Of a DNA stretch of 64,000 nucleotides, positions 36,180-43,982 are shown one piece after another. Under the pieces are notes generated by a model, which had not been told where the DNA came from, made no database searches, and saw only the letters and a program-made list of their open reading frames with translations. The DNA is taken from assembly GCF_004124275.1 (NCBI RefSeq), contig NZ_CP027218.1, positions 1,677,501 to 1,741,500 of the forward strand. Reading direction: 5' to 3'. The number at the start of each line of letters is the position of its first letter. Position 1 is the stretch's first letter. The DNA comes from Pseudomonas sp. DTU12.3 (GTDB lineage: Bacteria > Pseudomonadota > Gammaproteobacteria > Pseudomonadales > Pseudomonadaceae). Position numbers and translations under genes: made by a program.

Positions 36180-37793
36180 TCAGTCAGTCAGGCCGAGGAT
36201 GTCGCGCGCCACGGCTTCTGCGATGCGAATCCCGTCCACACCCGCCGACAGAATCCCGCCCGCGTAACCCGCGCCTTCACCGGCCGGGAACAAGCCTTTC
36301 ACGTTCATGCTCTGCAGCGTCTCGTTCCGCGTAATGCGCAGCGGCGACGAAGTGCGCGTCTCAATCCCGGTCAACACCGCATCGTGCAGCGAGTAACCGC
36401 GAATCTGCTTCTCGAACGCCGGCAGCGCTTCACGAATCGCTTCAATCGCAAAGTCCGGTAGCGCCAGGGCCAGATCGCCCAGCGCAACCCCCGGTTTGTA
36501 CGAAGGCTCGACTTCGCCCAGTTCGGTCGAAGGAATGTCGTTGATGAAGTCGCCAACCAGTTGCGCCGGCGCCTTGTAATCGCTGCCGCCAAGGATGAAC
36601 GCATGGGATTCCAGACGTTCCTGCAATTCGATCCCCGCCAGCGGGCCGCCCGGATAATCGACTTCCGGGGTGATGCCGACGACGATGCCGGAGTTGGCGT
36701 TGCGCTCGTTACGCGAGTACTGGCTCATGCCGTTGGTGACCACGCGGTTCGGCTCGGAAGTCGCCGCGACCACGGTGCCGCCCGGGCACATGCAGAAGCT
36801 GTAGACCGAACGACCGTTCTTGGCGTGGTGCACCAGTTTGTAGTCGGCGGCACCCAGTTTCGGGTGTCCTGCGTATTTGCCCAAGCGCGCGCGGTCGATC
36901 AGCGATTGCGGGTGTTCGATACGGAAACCCACTGAAAACGGCTTGGCTTCCATGAATACGCCACGGCTGTGAAGCATGCGGAAAGTGTCACGGGCACTGT
37001 GGCCGAGGGCCAGAACCACGTGTTTCGAATGCAGGGTTTCACCGCTGGCCAGTTCGACGCCAACCAGCTGGCCGTCTTCGATCAGCACGTCGGTGACGCG
37101 TTCCTGGAAGCGCACTTCGCCGCCCAGTTCGCGGATCTGCTCGCGCATGTTTTCAACCATGCCGGTCAGACGGAACGTACCGATGTGCGGCTTGCTGACG
37201 TAGAGGATTTCTTCCGGCGCGCCGGCCTTGACGAACTCGTGCAGGACTTTGCGGCCAAGGAATTTCGGGTCCTTGATCTGGCTGTACAGCTTGCCGTCGG
37301 AGAACGTGCCCGCGCCGCCTTCGCCGAACTGCACGTTGGACTCGGGGTTGAGCACGCTTTTACGCCACAGGCCCCAAGTGTCCTTGGTGCGCTGACGGAC
37401 TTCGGTGCCGCGTTCGAGGACGATCGGCTTGAAGCCCATTTGCGCCAGCAACAGGCCGGCGAAGATCCCGCACGGGCCGAAACCGACGACGATCGGGCGC
37501 TGGCTCAGATCGCTTGGTGCTTCACCGACGAATTTGTAGCTGACATCCGGCGCCACGTTGACGTTACGGTCGTCGGCGAACTTGCCCAACACCTTGGCCT
37601 CGTCGCGCACTTCGAGGTCGATGGTGTAGATGAAGCACAGTTCGGAGGACTTTTTGCGCGCGTCATAGCTGCGCTTGAACAAGGTGAAATCGAGCAGATC
37701 ATCGCTGGCGATGCCCAGGCGCTGCACGATGGCAGGGCGCAGGTCTTCTTCGGGATGGTCGATTGGCAGCTTGAGTTCAGTGATTCGTAACAT
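36180..37793 (-). CDS. FAD-dependent dehydrogenase (COG2509 type)
   Basis: A 537-residue flavoprotein. Residues 1-90 form an RNA-binding-like N-domain (MLRITELKLPIDHPEEDLRP). The FAD Rossmann motif is VVGFGPCGIFAGLLLAQMG (about 102-120), and NVQFGEGGAGTFSDGKL and LALGHSARDTF are family marks. The C-terminal GLFPAGEGAGYAGGILSAG closes the FAD site. This is the YtfP/COG2509 family of uncharacterised oxidoreductases. The start at 37793 gives the standard N-terminus. No operon partner; the reaction is unknown. Confidence 0.88.
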   Translation of the reverse strand: MLRITELKLPIDHPEEDLRPAIVQRLGIASDDLLDFTLFKRSYDARKKSSELCFIYTIDLEVRDEAKVLGKFADDRNVNVAPDVSYKFVGEAPSDLSQRPIVVGFGPCGIFAGLLLAQMGFKPIVLERGTEVRQRTKDTWGLWRKSVLNPESNVQFGEGGAGTFSDGKLYSQIKDPKFLGRKVLHEFVKAGAPEEILYVSKPHIGTFRLTGMVENMREQIRELGGEVRFQERVTDVLIEDGQLVGVELASGETLHSKHVVLALGHSARDTFRMLHSRGVFMEAKPFSVGFRIEHPQSLIDRARLGKYAGHPKLGAADYKLVHHAKNGRSVYSFCMCPGGTVVAATSEPNRVVTNGMSQYSRNERNANSGIVVGITPEVDYPGGPLAGIELQERLESHAFILGGSDYKAPAQLVGDFINDIPSTELGEVEPSYKPGVALGDLALALPDFAIEAIREALPAFEKQIRGYSLHDAVLTGIETRTSSPLRITRNETLQSMNVKGLFPAGEGAGYAGGILSAGVDGIRIAEAVARDILGLTD

Positions 37794-37890
37794 GGCGAGG
37801 ATCCGGGTTCGCGGGGCGCACAACTGCGCCAGGGCGTTTGAAGGCCGCGATTATAAGCCGCAAAGGCCGGATCCGGTGAGGCTAAAACGC

Positions 37891-38544
37891 TCAGTCGTTG
37901 CGCGATCCGCCGAAATACCCGCAACCGCGCTGCACCTGGCCGTCGATACGCAGTTCGGCGCTCATGTGCTGCACGCTGCCGGTGCTGTTGTCGACGCAGC
38001 GCTGCGGCGCGACCCACAATTCGATGCGCTGGTTGTTGGCTTCGCTGCTGAGGTTGAAGCGTCCATCACCCAGTTGTTCTTCAACATAAGGTACGGCGAG
38101 TGGCGGCTGGCCTTCACGGTCGATGACCATGCCTTTGCCGCTGACTTTTACGTTCCACTCAGGACCGTGGCCGCTGGCGCGCAGAATCAGCAGTTTGAAA
38201 TTCGGATCATCGCAGGCGGTGCCGGAGCGTTCGACACGATACAGCTGAGTCAGGTCGAGTCGATCGCCGGCAACTTTGCCGCGAACATCGGCGAACAATT
38301 TGCCTTGCTCGTCGGCCAAGGTAGCAGCTTCCTGCAGAATGCTGGTGCCACCGATGTCATTGACGACGAGTTGGCGCTGATCCTGACACGGCTGGAACAC
38401 CAGTTTGCCGTCAGCGGCGGTCAGCTGCCCCTGCATCCGCGTCTGCCCGACGTGCGAAGCACTTTCTCGCTGGCCATCGAACAACTGGCAGGCGGCAAAC
38501 AACGGCAGCAGGGCAACAAGGACTAACGAACGGGCAACACGCAT
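37891..38544 (-). CDS. COG3650-type lipoprotein
   Basis: A 217-residue protein. The signal peptide MRVARSLVLVALLPLFAA leads to lipobox FAAC (Cys at about 19). Two similar beta domains follow: MQGQLTAADGKLVFQPCQDQ and MSAELRIDGQVQRGCGYFGG, with four or more Cys likely in disulfides. The repeat of Q-x-x-L-x-x-x-G-K patterns resembles NlpE/HslJ-type lipoproteins. The start at 38544 is set by the signal peptide. Function is unknown. Confidence 0.75.
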   Translation of the reverse strand: MRVARSLVLVALLPLFAACQLFDGQRESASHVGQTRMQGQLTAADGKLVFQPCQDQRQLVVNDIGGTSILQEAATLADEQGKLFADVRGKVAGDRLDLTQLYRVERSGTACDDPNFKLLILRASGHGPEWNVKVSGKGMVIDREGQPPLAVPYVEEQLGDGRFNLSSEANNQRIELWVAPQRCVDNSTGSVQHMSAELRIDGQVQRGCGYFGGSRND

Positions 38545-38575
38545 CTTCGGCTCTCCAGACAAGTGCCGCCACGTT

Positions 38576-38806
38576 ACGCAGCCTGCCGGTCAAATGCAAA
38601 AGATCGCAGCCTGCGGCAGCTCCTACATGGAAACGCGTACACCGGGTTACGCAGCCCGCCGGGTCAAATGCAAAAGATCGCAGCCTGCGGCAGCTCCTAC
38701 ATGGAAACGCGTACACCGGGTTATGAAGACCGTCGGCAAAATGCCAAAGATCGCAACCCCCGACATGCCCCTGTAGGAGCTGCCGCAGGCTGCGATCCTT
38801 TGATCT
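38576..38806. repeat. Tandem 74-bp array containing REP half-units, closed by an opposed arm
   Basis: A 74-base unit (GCAAAAGATCGCAGCCTGCG... ACACCGGGTTA) is repeated twice almost exactly (AAAGATCGC at 38599 and 38673). A third degenerate copy begins near 38746. An opposed arm TGTAGGAGCTGCCGCAGGCT at 38772-38791 closes the array. The direct repeat is not the usual REP doublet layout. Confidence 0.88.
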
Positions 38807-39405
38807 TAACCAACGTGAAACGTCTGACCCGTCTGCAAGCCTTCAACACTCTTCGCATAAGCCAGGGCCACATCCGCCGCCGGAACCGGCCTATACCCAC
38901 GGAAGTACGGCGCATATTTACCCATAGCCTCCAGCAACACGGTCGGGCTGATCGAGTTCACCCGCAGACCGCGCGGCAATTCAATGGCTGCCGCACGAAC
39001 AAAACTGTCGATTGCGCCGTTGACCAGCGCCGCCGATGCGCCACTGCGAATCGGATCATGGCTGAGCACGCCGGTGGTAAAGGTGAACGAAGCACCGTCA
39101 TTGGCGAATTCCCGGCCGATCAGCAGCAGGTTGACCTGGCCCATCAGCTTGTCCTTCAGGCCGAGGGCGAAGCTGTCTCCAGTCATCTCATCCAGCGGCG
39201 CGAAGGTCACGTTGCCGGCGGCGCAGATCAGCGCATCGAACTTGCCGGTTTTCTCGAAGAGCTTGCGGATTGACGCGCTGTCGCTGATATCGACATTCAG
39301 ATCACCGCTGTTACGACCGATGCGGATGATTTCGTGACGTTGCGACAATTCTTTGTCCACGGCCGAACCGATGGTGCCGCCAGCGCCTATCAACAGAATT
39401 TTCAT
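38806..39405 (-). CDS. Short-chain dehydrogenase/reductase-like protein lacking the catalytic Tyr
   Basis: A 199-residue Rossmann protein. The cofactor motif is GAGGTIGSAV (about 7-16), and CAAGN (about 66-70) is the usual NAG-type motif. At the active site, TTGVLSHDPIRSGASAALVN holds Ser but no Tyr-x-x-x-Lys. The rest (AIDSFVRAAAIELPRGLRVN) follows the SDR pattern. It is shorter than classical SDRs (about 250). It is divergent from a LysR-type regulator that probably controls it. It may be an atypical reductase or a regulatory/binding protein. Confidence 0.85.
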   Translation of the reverse strand: MKILLIGAGGTIGSAVDKELSQRHEIIRIGRNSGDLNVDISDSASIRKLFEKTGKFDALICAAGNVTFAPLDEMTGDSFALGLKDKLMGQVNLLLIGREFANDGASFTFTTGVLSHDPIRSGASAALVNGAIDSFVRAAAIELPRGLRVNSISPTVLLEAMGKYAPYFRGYRPVPAADVALAYAKSVEGLQTGQTFHVG

Positions 39406-39509
39406 CGAGCTGTACCTCAAGTGATTGAACGAGGTTTCAGTCTAGAGTGGTTTTTTCTGCGGATAAGCGCACTAATAGGCAACCTTTGGTTTTCAAATGG
39501 AAACAATCC

Positions 39510-40424
39510 GTGAGCGAAATGGATGATCTGGCGGCGTTCGCTGTGTTGATCGAGGCTGGCAGTTTCACCCTGGCTGCGCAGCAATTGGGCTGTAGCAAGG
39601 GCCAGTTGTCCAAGCGCATCAGCCAGCTCGAAGCGCAGTTTTCCGTGGTGTTGCTGCAGCGCACCACGCGCCGCTTGAGCCTGACGGCGGCAGGCGCGGC
39701 GCTTCTGCCGCAGGCGCAAGCGTTGGTGGTTCAGGTGGAAAAGGCCCGTCAGGCATTGGCGCGCCTGAAGGACGACATGGCCGGACCGGTGCGCATGACG
39801 GTGCCGGTGTCGCTGGGGGAAACCTTCTTCGATGGCTTGCTGCTGGAGTTCTCGCAGAAATACCCGGAGGTACAGATCGAGCTGGAGCTGAATAACAGCT
39901 ATCGCGATCTGTCGCGGGACGGGTTTGATCTGGCGATTCGTTCCGAGGTCGCCAACGATCAGCGGCTGGTGGCCAAACCGCTGCTGGCCTGGCAGGAAAT
40001 GACCTGCGCGAGCCCGGCGTATCTTGAGCGTTTCGGTGAACCGATCATGCCGCAGGCGCTGGCCGAGCATCGCTGCTTGCTGAACAGTCACTACAGTGGT
40101 CGCGAAGAATGGCTGTATCACCAGCAGCACGAATTGTTGCGGGTACGCGTGTCCGGGCCGTTCGCCAGCAACCATTACAGCCTGCTCAAGAAAGCAGCAC
40201 TGTCCGGCGCCGGCATCGCCCGATTGCCGTCGTACCTGCTGCAAGCGGAATTGGCTGACGGCCGATTGAAATGGCTGCTGCGCGACTTTCAGACCCGGCG
40301 CATGCCGATGTACCTGGTGCATCCGTATCAGGGCGGATTGCCGAAACGTACGCAGGTACTGGCAGACTATCTGATCGGCTGGTTCAAGCGCAGCGGCGAG
40401 GCCCTGGATCGCCTCCAGCGCTGA
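39510..40424 (+). CDS. LysR-type transcriptional regulator
   Basis: A 304-residue regulator. The N-terminal winged helix-turn-helix is MDDLAAFAVLIEAGSFTLAA followed by QLGCSKGQLSKRISQLEAQF. The C-terminal effector domain starts near residue 90 (VRMTVPVSLGETFFDGLLLEF) and holds two lobes. The start may be GTG 39510 or ATG 39519; I give GTG because both keep the HTH intact. It is divergent from the SDR gene with a 104-base gap, the common LysR regulator-target layout. The inducer is unknown. Confidence 0.9.
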   Translation: MSEMDDLAAFAVLIEAGSFTLAAQQLGCSKGQLSKRISQLEAQFSVVLLQRTTRRLSLTAAGAALLPQAQALVVQVEKARQALARLKDDMAGPVRMTVPVSLGETFFDGLLLEFSQKYPEVQIELELNNSYRDLSRDGFDLAIRSEVANDQRLVAKPLLAWQEMTCASPAYLERFGEPIMPQALAEHRCLLNSHYSGREEWLYHQQHELLRVRVSGPFASNHYSLLKKAALSGAGIARLPSYLLQAELADGRLKWLLRDFQTRRMPMYLVHPYQGGLPKRTQVLADYLIGWFKRSGEALDRLQR

Positions 40425-40466
40425 ACATCCCTTCCCCCTCTAACCCATTCCCTGTAAACCATGCCC

Positions 40467-40551
40467 TGTAGGAGCTGCCGAAGGCTGCGATCTTTTGATC
40501 TGGCTTGTAAAAAACCAGATCAAAAGATCGCAGCCTTCGGCAGCTCCTACA
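40467..40551. repeat. REP inverted pair, GCCGAAGGC variant
   Basis: TGTAGGAGCTGCCGAAGGCT and its complement flank GATCTGGCTTGTAAAAAACCAGATC, itself palindromic. It lies between the convergent LysR and DoxX genes. Confidence 0.95.
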
Positions 40552-40587
40552 GGGATATCAGGGATATCACGGATATCACGGATATCA
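40552..40587. repeat. Four 9-bp tandem repeats (NGGATATCA)
   Basis: GGGATATCA occurs twice, then CGGATATCA twice, in exact 9-base register. The last copy contains the stop codon of the DoxX gene (TGA on the minus strand at 40585-40587). Confidence 0.9.
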
Positions 40588-41061
40588 GCGGTTGTAGTGT
40601 CTGGCGATCAGATGATCGATCGACAATTTGCCCGGCCCAGTCGCCATCAAATACAGTAAAACCGCCGCCCAGGTGCCGTGAGTCGGATAGGCATCCGGAT
40701 ACACGAACAGCTGAATCGTCAGGGTCATACCCAGCAATGCCAACGCCGAAAATCGCGTGGCAAAACCGATCAGGATCAATACTGGAAAGAAGTGTTCGGC
40801 GAACGCGGCCATATGCGCGGCGATTTCCGGCGACAGCAGTGGCACATGGTATTCGCTCTTGAACAGCGGAATCGTCGAGTCCGCCAGTCGTGGCCAACCC
40901 AGTTGAAAGGTGCCGTCGATCAGGTCGATGGCCAATCCTTCGACCTTGGTCTGCCCAGACTTCCAGAACACCGCAGCAATCGAAAACCGTGCGATGAAGG
41001 CGATCAGGCTGTGGGGGATTTTTTCCAGCAGCGCGATGGCGCGGACGATGAGGTTGTTCAT
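40585..41061 (-). CDS. DoxX-family membrane protein of the bufferin operon
   Basis: A 158-residue inner-membrane protein with about four helices (IAFIARFSIAAVFWKSGQTK; AAFAEHFFPVLILIGFATRF; ALALLGMTLTIQLFVY). It belongs to the DoxX/SURF4 family. It is last in an operon with a DUF2282 precursor, an MNIO maturase and a DUF2063 partner, and overlaps the partner gene by 4 bases (ATGA). DoxX proteins commonly accompany bufferin clusters; a redox or quinone link is suspected. Its role is not established. Confidence 0.88.
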   Translation of the reverse strand: MNNLIVRAIALLEKIPHSLIAFIARFSIAAVFWKSGQTKVEGLAIDLIDGTFQLGWPRLADSTIPLFKSEYHVPLLSPEIAAHMAAFAEHFFPVLILIGFATRFSALALLGMTLTIQLFVYPDAYPTHGTWAAVLLYLMATGPGKLSIDHLIARHYNR

Positions 41062-41816
41062 GGCGATTCCTTGTTGCTCAAGTGGGTGATGGCGTTGTGC
41101 GCGATCAGCAAGCCGAGGGTTTGTGCGAGATCGAAGGGTGGGCTGTGTCCAGCTGCCGCCAGTAATGGCAGGCCATCGATGAGATGGCGGATAAACGTGC
41201 TGGCGCCGGGCTCGATGACAAACACTTCAACGACGAGATGGTTGCGCAGCACCAGCGCGTGCTGTGCTTGCTGCAAGTCGATGCCCGCGAGCGTTGCTTG
41301 CCGTTGATGCGCTGCCCAGATCGCGACCGTCGGCCAGGGTGAGTCGAACAGATGCAACGACGGATGCAACTCGACACTCAGGGCGCTCAGGGAATGCGGA
41401 TCGGTAAGTGCGGCAGTGATTTCTTCCGCCCGCACCGGTAACGCATCGGCCGCGTGATAAGCACAGGTGCGCAAACGCTCAAGGCGCGCGACATCGGCCA
41501 GATAGGGCACGCTGGACGCCGGCTCGAACGCGGCAACGAAGTCAGCGAAATCTTCGCCGTAACGACTCATCAGCGGACTTTGCGGCGGCTGGACCTGTAA
41601 GAAAACGGCCGCCATCGCCCGAAAGAATTCCTCGCCGACCAATTGCCTGATCACCGGATAACTGTCGGCCAACGCGTTGATCAGCGAGCTTTGCACGTTG
41701 TTGCGATACACCGCGAAGCGCCTGGCCGGATCGGCGCCGCTGGCACTGCACAAGCCGTCGGGGCAGGGAAGCCGCGTGTCAATGAGCGCGGCAGCGAAAG
41801 CGCTGTGCGTACTCAT
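41058..41816 (-). CDS. bufC: DUF2063/HvfC-type partner of the MNIO maturase
   Basis: A 252-residue protein. The N-terminal DUF2063 domain has [20 protein letters not shown] and [21 protein letters not shown] second, less conserved domain follows. Family members act with the DUF692 enzyme on the precursor peptide, probably recognising the leader or signal region. It overlaps the maturase gene by 4 bases and the DoxX gene by 4. The gene name follows the bufferin nomenclature and is by homology only. Confidence 0.83.
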   Translation of the reverse strand: MSTHSAFAAALIDTRLPCPDGLCSASGADPARRFAVYRNNVQSSLINALADSYPVIRQLVGEEFFRAMAAVFLQVQPPQSPLMSRYGEDFADFVAAFEPASSVPYLADVARLERLRTCAYHAADALPVRAEEITAALTDPHSLSALSVELHPSLHLFDSPWPTVAIWAAHQRQATLAGIDLQQAQHALVLRNHLVVEVFVIEPGASTFIRHLIDGLPLLAAAGHSPPFDLAQTLGLLIAHNAITHLSNKESP

Positions 41817-42700
41817 GCGCGCCCCCTGGCTTGCAGCAATAAGTGATCGGCTTGCTGCGCTTCGGCCAGCAGCACATCGAACGCCGGCACTTGATTGTCA
41901 CGTTCGATCAGCGTGGCCACCGGGCCAATGCGTTTCAGCACTTGCCGGTATAAATCCCACACCGCTTGATCGATCGGTGCACCGTGATCGTCAATCAGCA
42001 GGCGTTCACCGGGGCTGTCGGAATCTTCGGCAAATCCGGCCAGATGAATCTCGCCGACGCGATGCAGCGGCAGTGCGTCGAGGTAAGCCAGCGGATCGCG
42101 CTGATGATTGATGCACGACACGTAGACATTGTTCACGTCGAGTAACAGGCCGCAGCCAGTTCGGCGGATGACCTCGGCGATGAACTCCGGCTCATCGATG
42201 GTCGAGCGCTGAAACGCCAGATAAGTCGCCGGATTCTCCAACAGCATGGGACGTTTGAGGCTGTCCTGCAGCTGATCGATATGCGCGCAGACACGGTTCA
42301 GCGTCGGCGCGTCGTAGGCCAATGGCAGCAGATCATTGAGAAACACCGGGCCATGGCTCGACCAGGCCAGGTGTTCGGAAAAAGACTGTGGTTGATAGCG
42401 CCGAATCAGCTCGGCAAGACGCTTGAGATGGTCTTTATCCAGCGGCCCTTCAGCACCGATGGACAACCCGACGCCGTGCAGCGACAGCGGATACTGCTGA
42501 CGAATCAAACCCAGAAAATGATGAAACGGGCCGCCGTCGACCATGTAGTTTTCGGCGTGGACCTCGAAGAAACCGAGGTCCGGTGGCGAACCGAGCACTT
42601 GCGCAAAGTGCTCGCTCTTGAGCCCCAGCCCCGCACGCGGCGGGAGCTCGGCGCGGGCTGCCTGAGTGCGGGGGAGGGCAGATTGATGGGCGTTGGACAT
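41813..42700 (-). CDS. bufB: MNIO (DUF692) iron-dependent RiPP maturase
   Basis: A 295-residue TIM-barrel enzyme of the MbnB/TglH class. Metal-binding segments in order are [41 protein letters not shown] and GEIHLAGF with D/H/E ligands typical of the di- or tri-iron site. Such enzymes modify Cys or Asn residues of ribosomal peptides. Here the substrate should be the four-Cys precursor encoded 25 bases upstream. The start at 42700 ([11 protein letters not shown]) is chosen; the longer frame runs into the precursor gene. Confidence 0.88.
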   Translation of the reverse strand: MSNAHQSALPRTQAARAELPPRAGLGLKSEHFAQVLGSPPDLGFFEVHAENYMVDGGPFHHFLGLIRQQYPLSLHGVGLSIGAEGPLDKDHLKRLAELIRRYQPQSFSEHLAWSSHGPVFLNDLLPLAYDAPTLNRVCAHIDQLQDSLKRPMLLENPATYLAFQRSTIDEPEFIAEVIRRTGCGLLLDVNNVYVSCINHQRDPLAYLDALPLHRVGEIHLAGFAEDSDSPGERLLIDDHGAPIDQAVWDLYRQVLKRIGPVATLIERDNQVPAFDVLLAEAQQADHLLLQARGRA

Positions 42701-42725
42701 GATCGTCACCCAGGCAGACCGGGGA

Positions 42726-43028
42726 TCAGGATTTGGCTTTGAAGGCTTCCATCTGGCCGAAACCGGTCGGCGAGGTCTTGCTTTCGGTGGTGGCGCAGGT
42801 GCCTTTCGGCACGAGTTTCCAGGCGTTGGCCTGGTAATCCATTTTCGCCGTGCCGGCACAGGTGGTGCCTGCACCTGCGGCGCAGTCGTTATGACCTTTC
42901 ATGGCCACGCCGAAGCATTTTTCCATGTCGTCGGCGGCGTGGGCGGTGGAGACAGCGGCCATGCTCAGGGCAGAACCGAGGGCCAGAACCAGGGCGGTGG
43001 CGGACAGGGTGCGGGTGGTAGCAGTCAT
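42726..43028 (-). CDS. bufA: DUF2282 bufferin-type metallophore precursor
   Basis: A 100-residue precursor. Residues 1-31 form a long Sec signal peptide ([21 protein letters not shown]). The mature part has four Cys (C38, C49, C57, C78) in [28 protein letters not shown] and KGTCATTE. This spacing is that of DUF2282 bufferins, periplasmic copper-binding RiPPs whose Cys are changed by an MNIO enzyme. The C-terminus is not Cys-rich. It is first in the four-gene operon, with GGAG 8 bases before the ATG. Confidence 0.87.
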   Translation of the reverse strand: MTATTRTLSATALVLALGSALSMAAVSTAHAADDMEKCFGVAMKGHNDCAAGAGTTCAGTAKMDYQANAWKLVPKGTCATTESKTSPTGFGQMEAFKAKS

Positions 43029-43151
43029 GATGTTTCTCCAGTCTTGTCAGGGTTTGTACAAGCGATTTGCGCTTGCTTACCCCTCTAGAGAACCCAGTCG
43101 ACGATGCGTTACAGCCCACCGCAAATTTCCCCCAAATAATCCAAAACCCCC

Positions 43152-43242
43152 TGTAGGAGCTGCCGCAGGCTGCGATCTTTTGATCTGGCTTTTTACCCAC
43201 GCAATCAAGATCAAAAGATCGCAGCCTGCGGCAGCTCCTACA
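43152..43242. repeat. REP inverted pair, GCCGCAGGC class
   Basis: TGTAGGAGCTGCCGCAGGCT and its complement flank a GATCTGGCTTTTTACCCACG linker. The gap 43029-43435 otherwise holds the bufA upstream region and AT-rich DNA before the ACP gene. Confidence 0.95.
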
Positions 43243-43435
43243 GAGACTGTTTTTTATCATTGATTTCAGGTGGTTTCAGATCTGCGACGTCTGTCTTATG
43301 TTCTCGTCGGAATAAATAACTGTGGGTAATCGCGAATGGTCATAAAGGACTGTTATTTCTGACAGTTGGATGTTTTTAGTTTGCTGGATATATTCAAAAC
43401 CGAGCGTTTCAGATAATTAATAAGCGAGGTTTGAT

Positions 43436-43669
43436 ATGGGTGATTTTGAGTCGCGACTGACGAGTGTTATTGCTGTTCGCTTGGATAAAGATGAAGCAAA
43501 AGTTGTGCTGTCTTCCCGTTTTATTGAAGACCTGAACGTGGATTCGGTCGATGCCGTTGAACTGATTCTAGATTTGGAAGAGGAGTTCGGAATTGAAATT
43601 CCAGATCAGGACGCAGAGAAAGTCAAGACCGTGAAGGATGTACTCGATTTTTTGCGCGCACATGCATGA
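43436..43669 (+). CDS. Lone acyl carrier protein
   Basis: A 77-residue acidic protein of standard ACP length. The phosphopantetheine-attachment Ser is in LNVDSVDAVELI (about 37), in place of the usual DSLDTVEL. Helix II and the recognition face (ELILDLEEEFGIEIPDQDAE) are typical. The DNA is AT-richer than the flanks, and the gene stands alone between two REP elements with no synthase nearby. It could be a housekeeping paralogue or a carrier for a specialised acyl or hydroxy-acid route. GCGAGG precedes the ATG by 8 bases. Confidence 0.9.
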   Translation: MGDFESRLTSVIAVRLDKDEAKVVLSSRFIEDLNVDSVDAVELILDLEEEFGIEIPDQDAEKVKTVKDVLDFLRAHA

Positions 43670-43781
43670 GCCTGAGATCAGATATTGAAAGACACAAAAA
43701 ATGGCCAGAACGCCGTTTTTTGTTCCACCTGACGCCTCAGTCTCAACTGAGCGCAAAATTTTTCCAAATAATACAAACCCC

Positions 43782-43901
43782 TGTAGGAGCTGCCGCAGGC
43801 TCGGGCCGCGATTGGACGATCTTTTGATCTGGCTTTTTACCCACGCAATCAATATCAAAAGATCGTCCGATCGCGGCCCGAGCCTGCGGCAGCTCCTACA
43901 G
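43782..43901. repeat. Long REP variant with matched 14-base insertions in both arms
   Basis: The usual arms are each lengthened by about 14 bases: CGGGCCGCGATTGGACGATC on the left replaces GCGATC, and the right arm has the complement with one difference (T/C). The loop TTTTGATCTGGCTTTTTACC is shared with the element at 43152. It occupies most of the gap 43670-43982. Confidence 0.93.
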
Positions 43902-43982
43902 TGATTTATCCGAGTTGCCGGCAGTGTTCTATAGTCACTTCAACGGCCACTCCGACAGGCCGATTTACCAGGACGGTATCTC

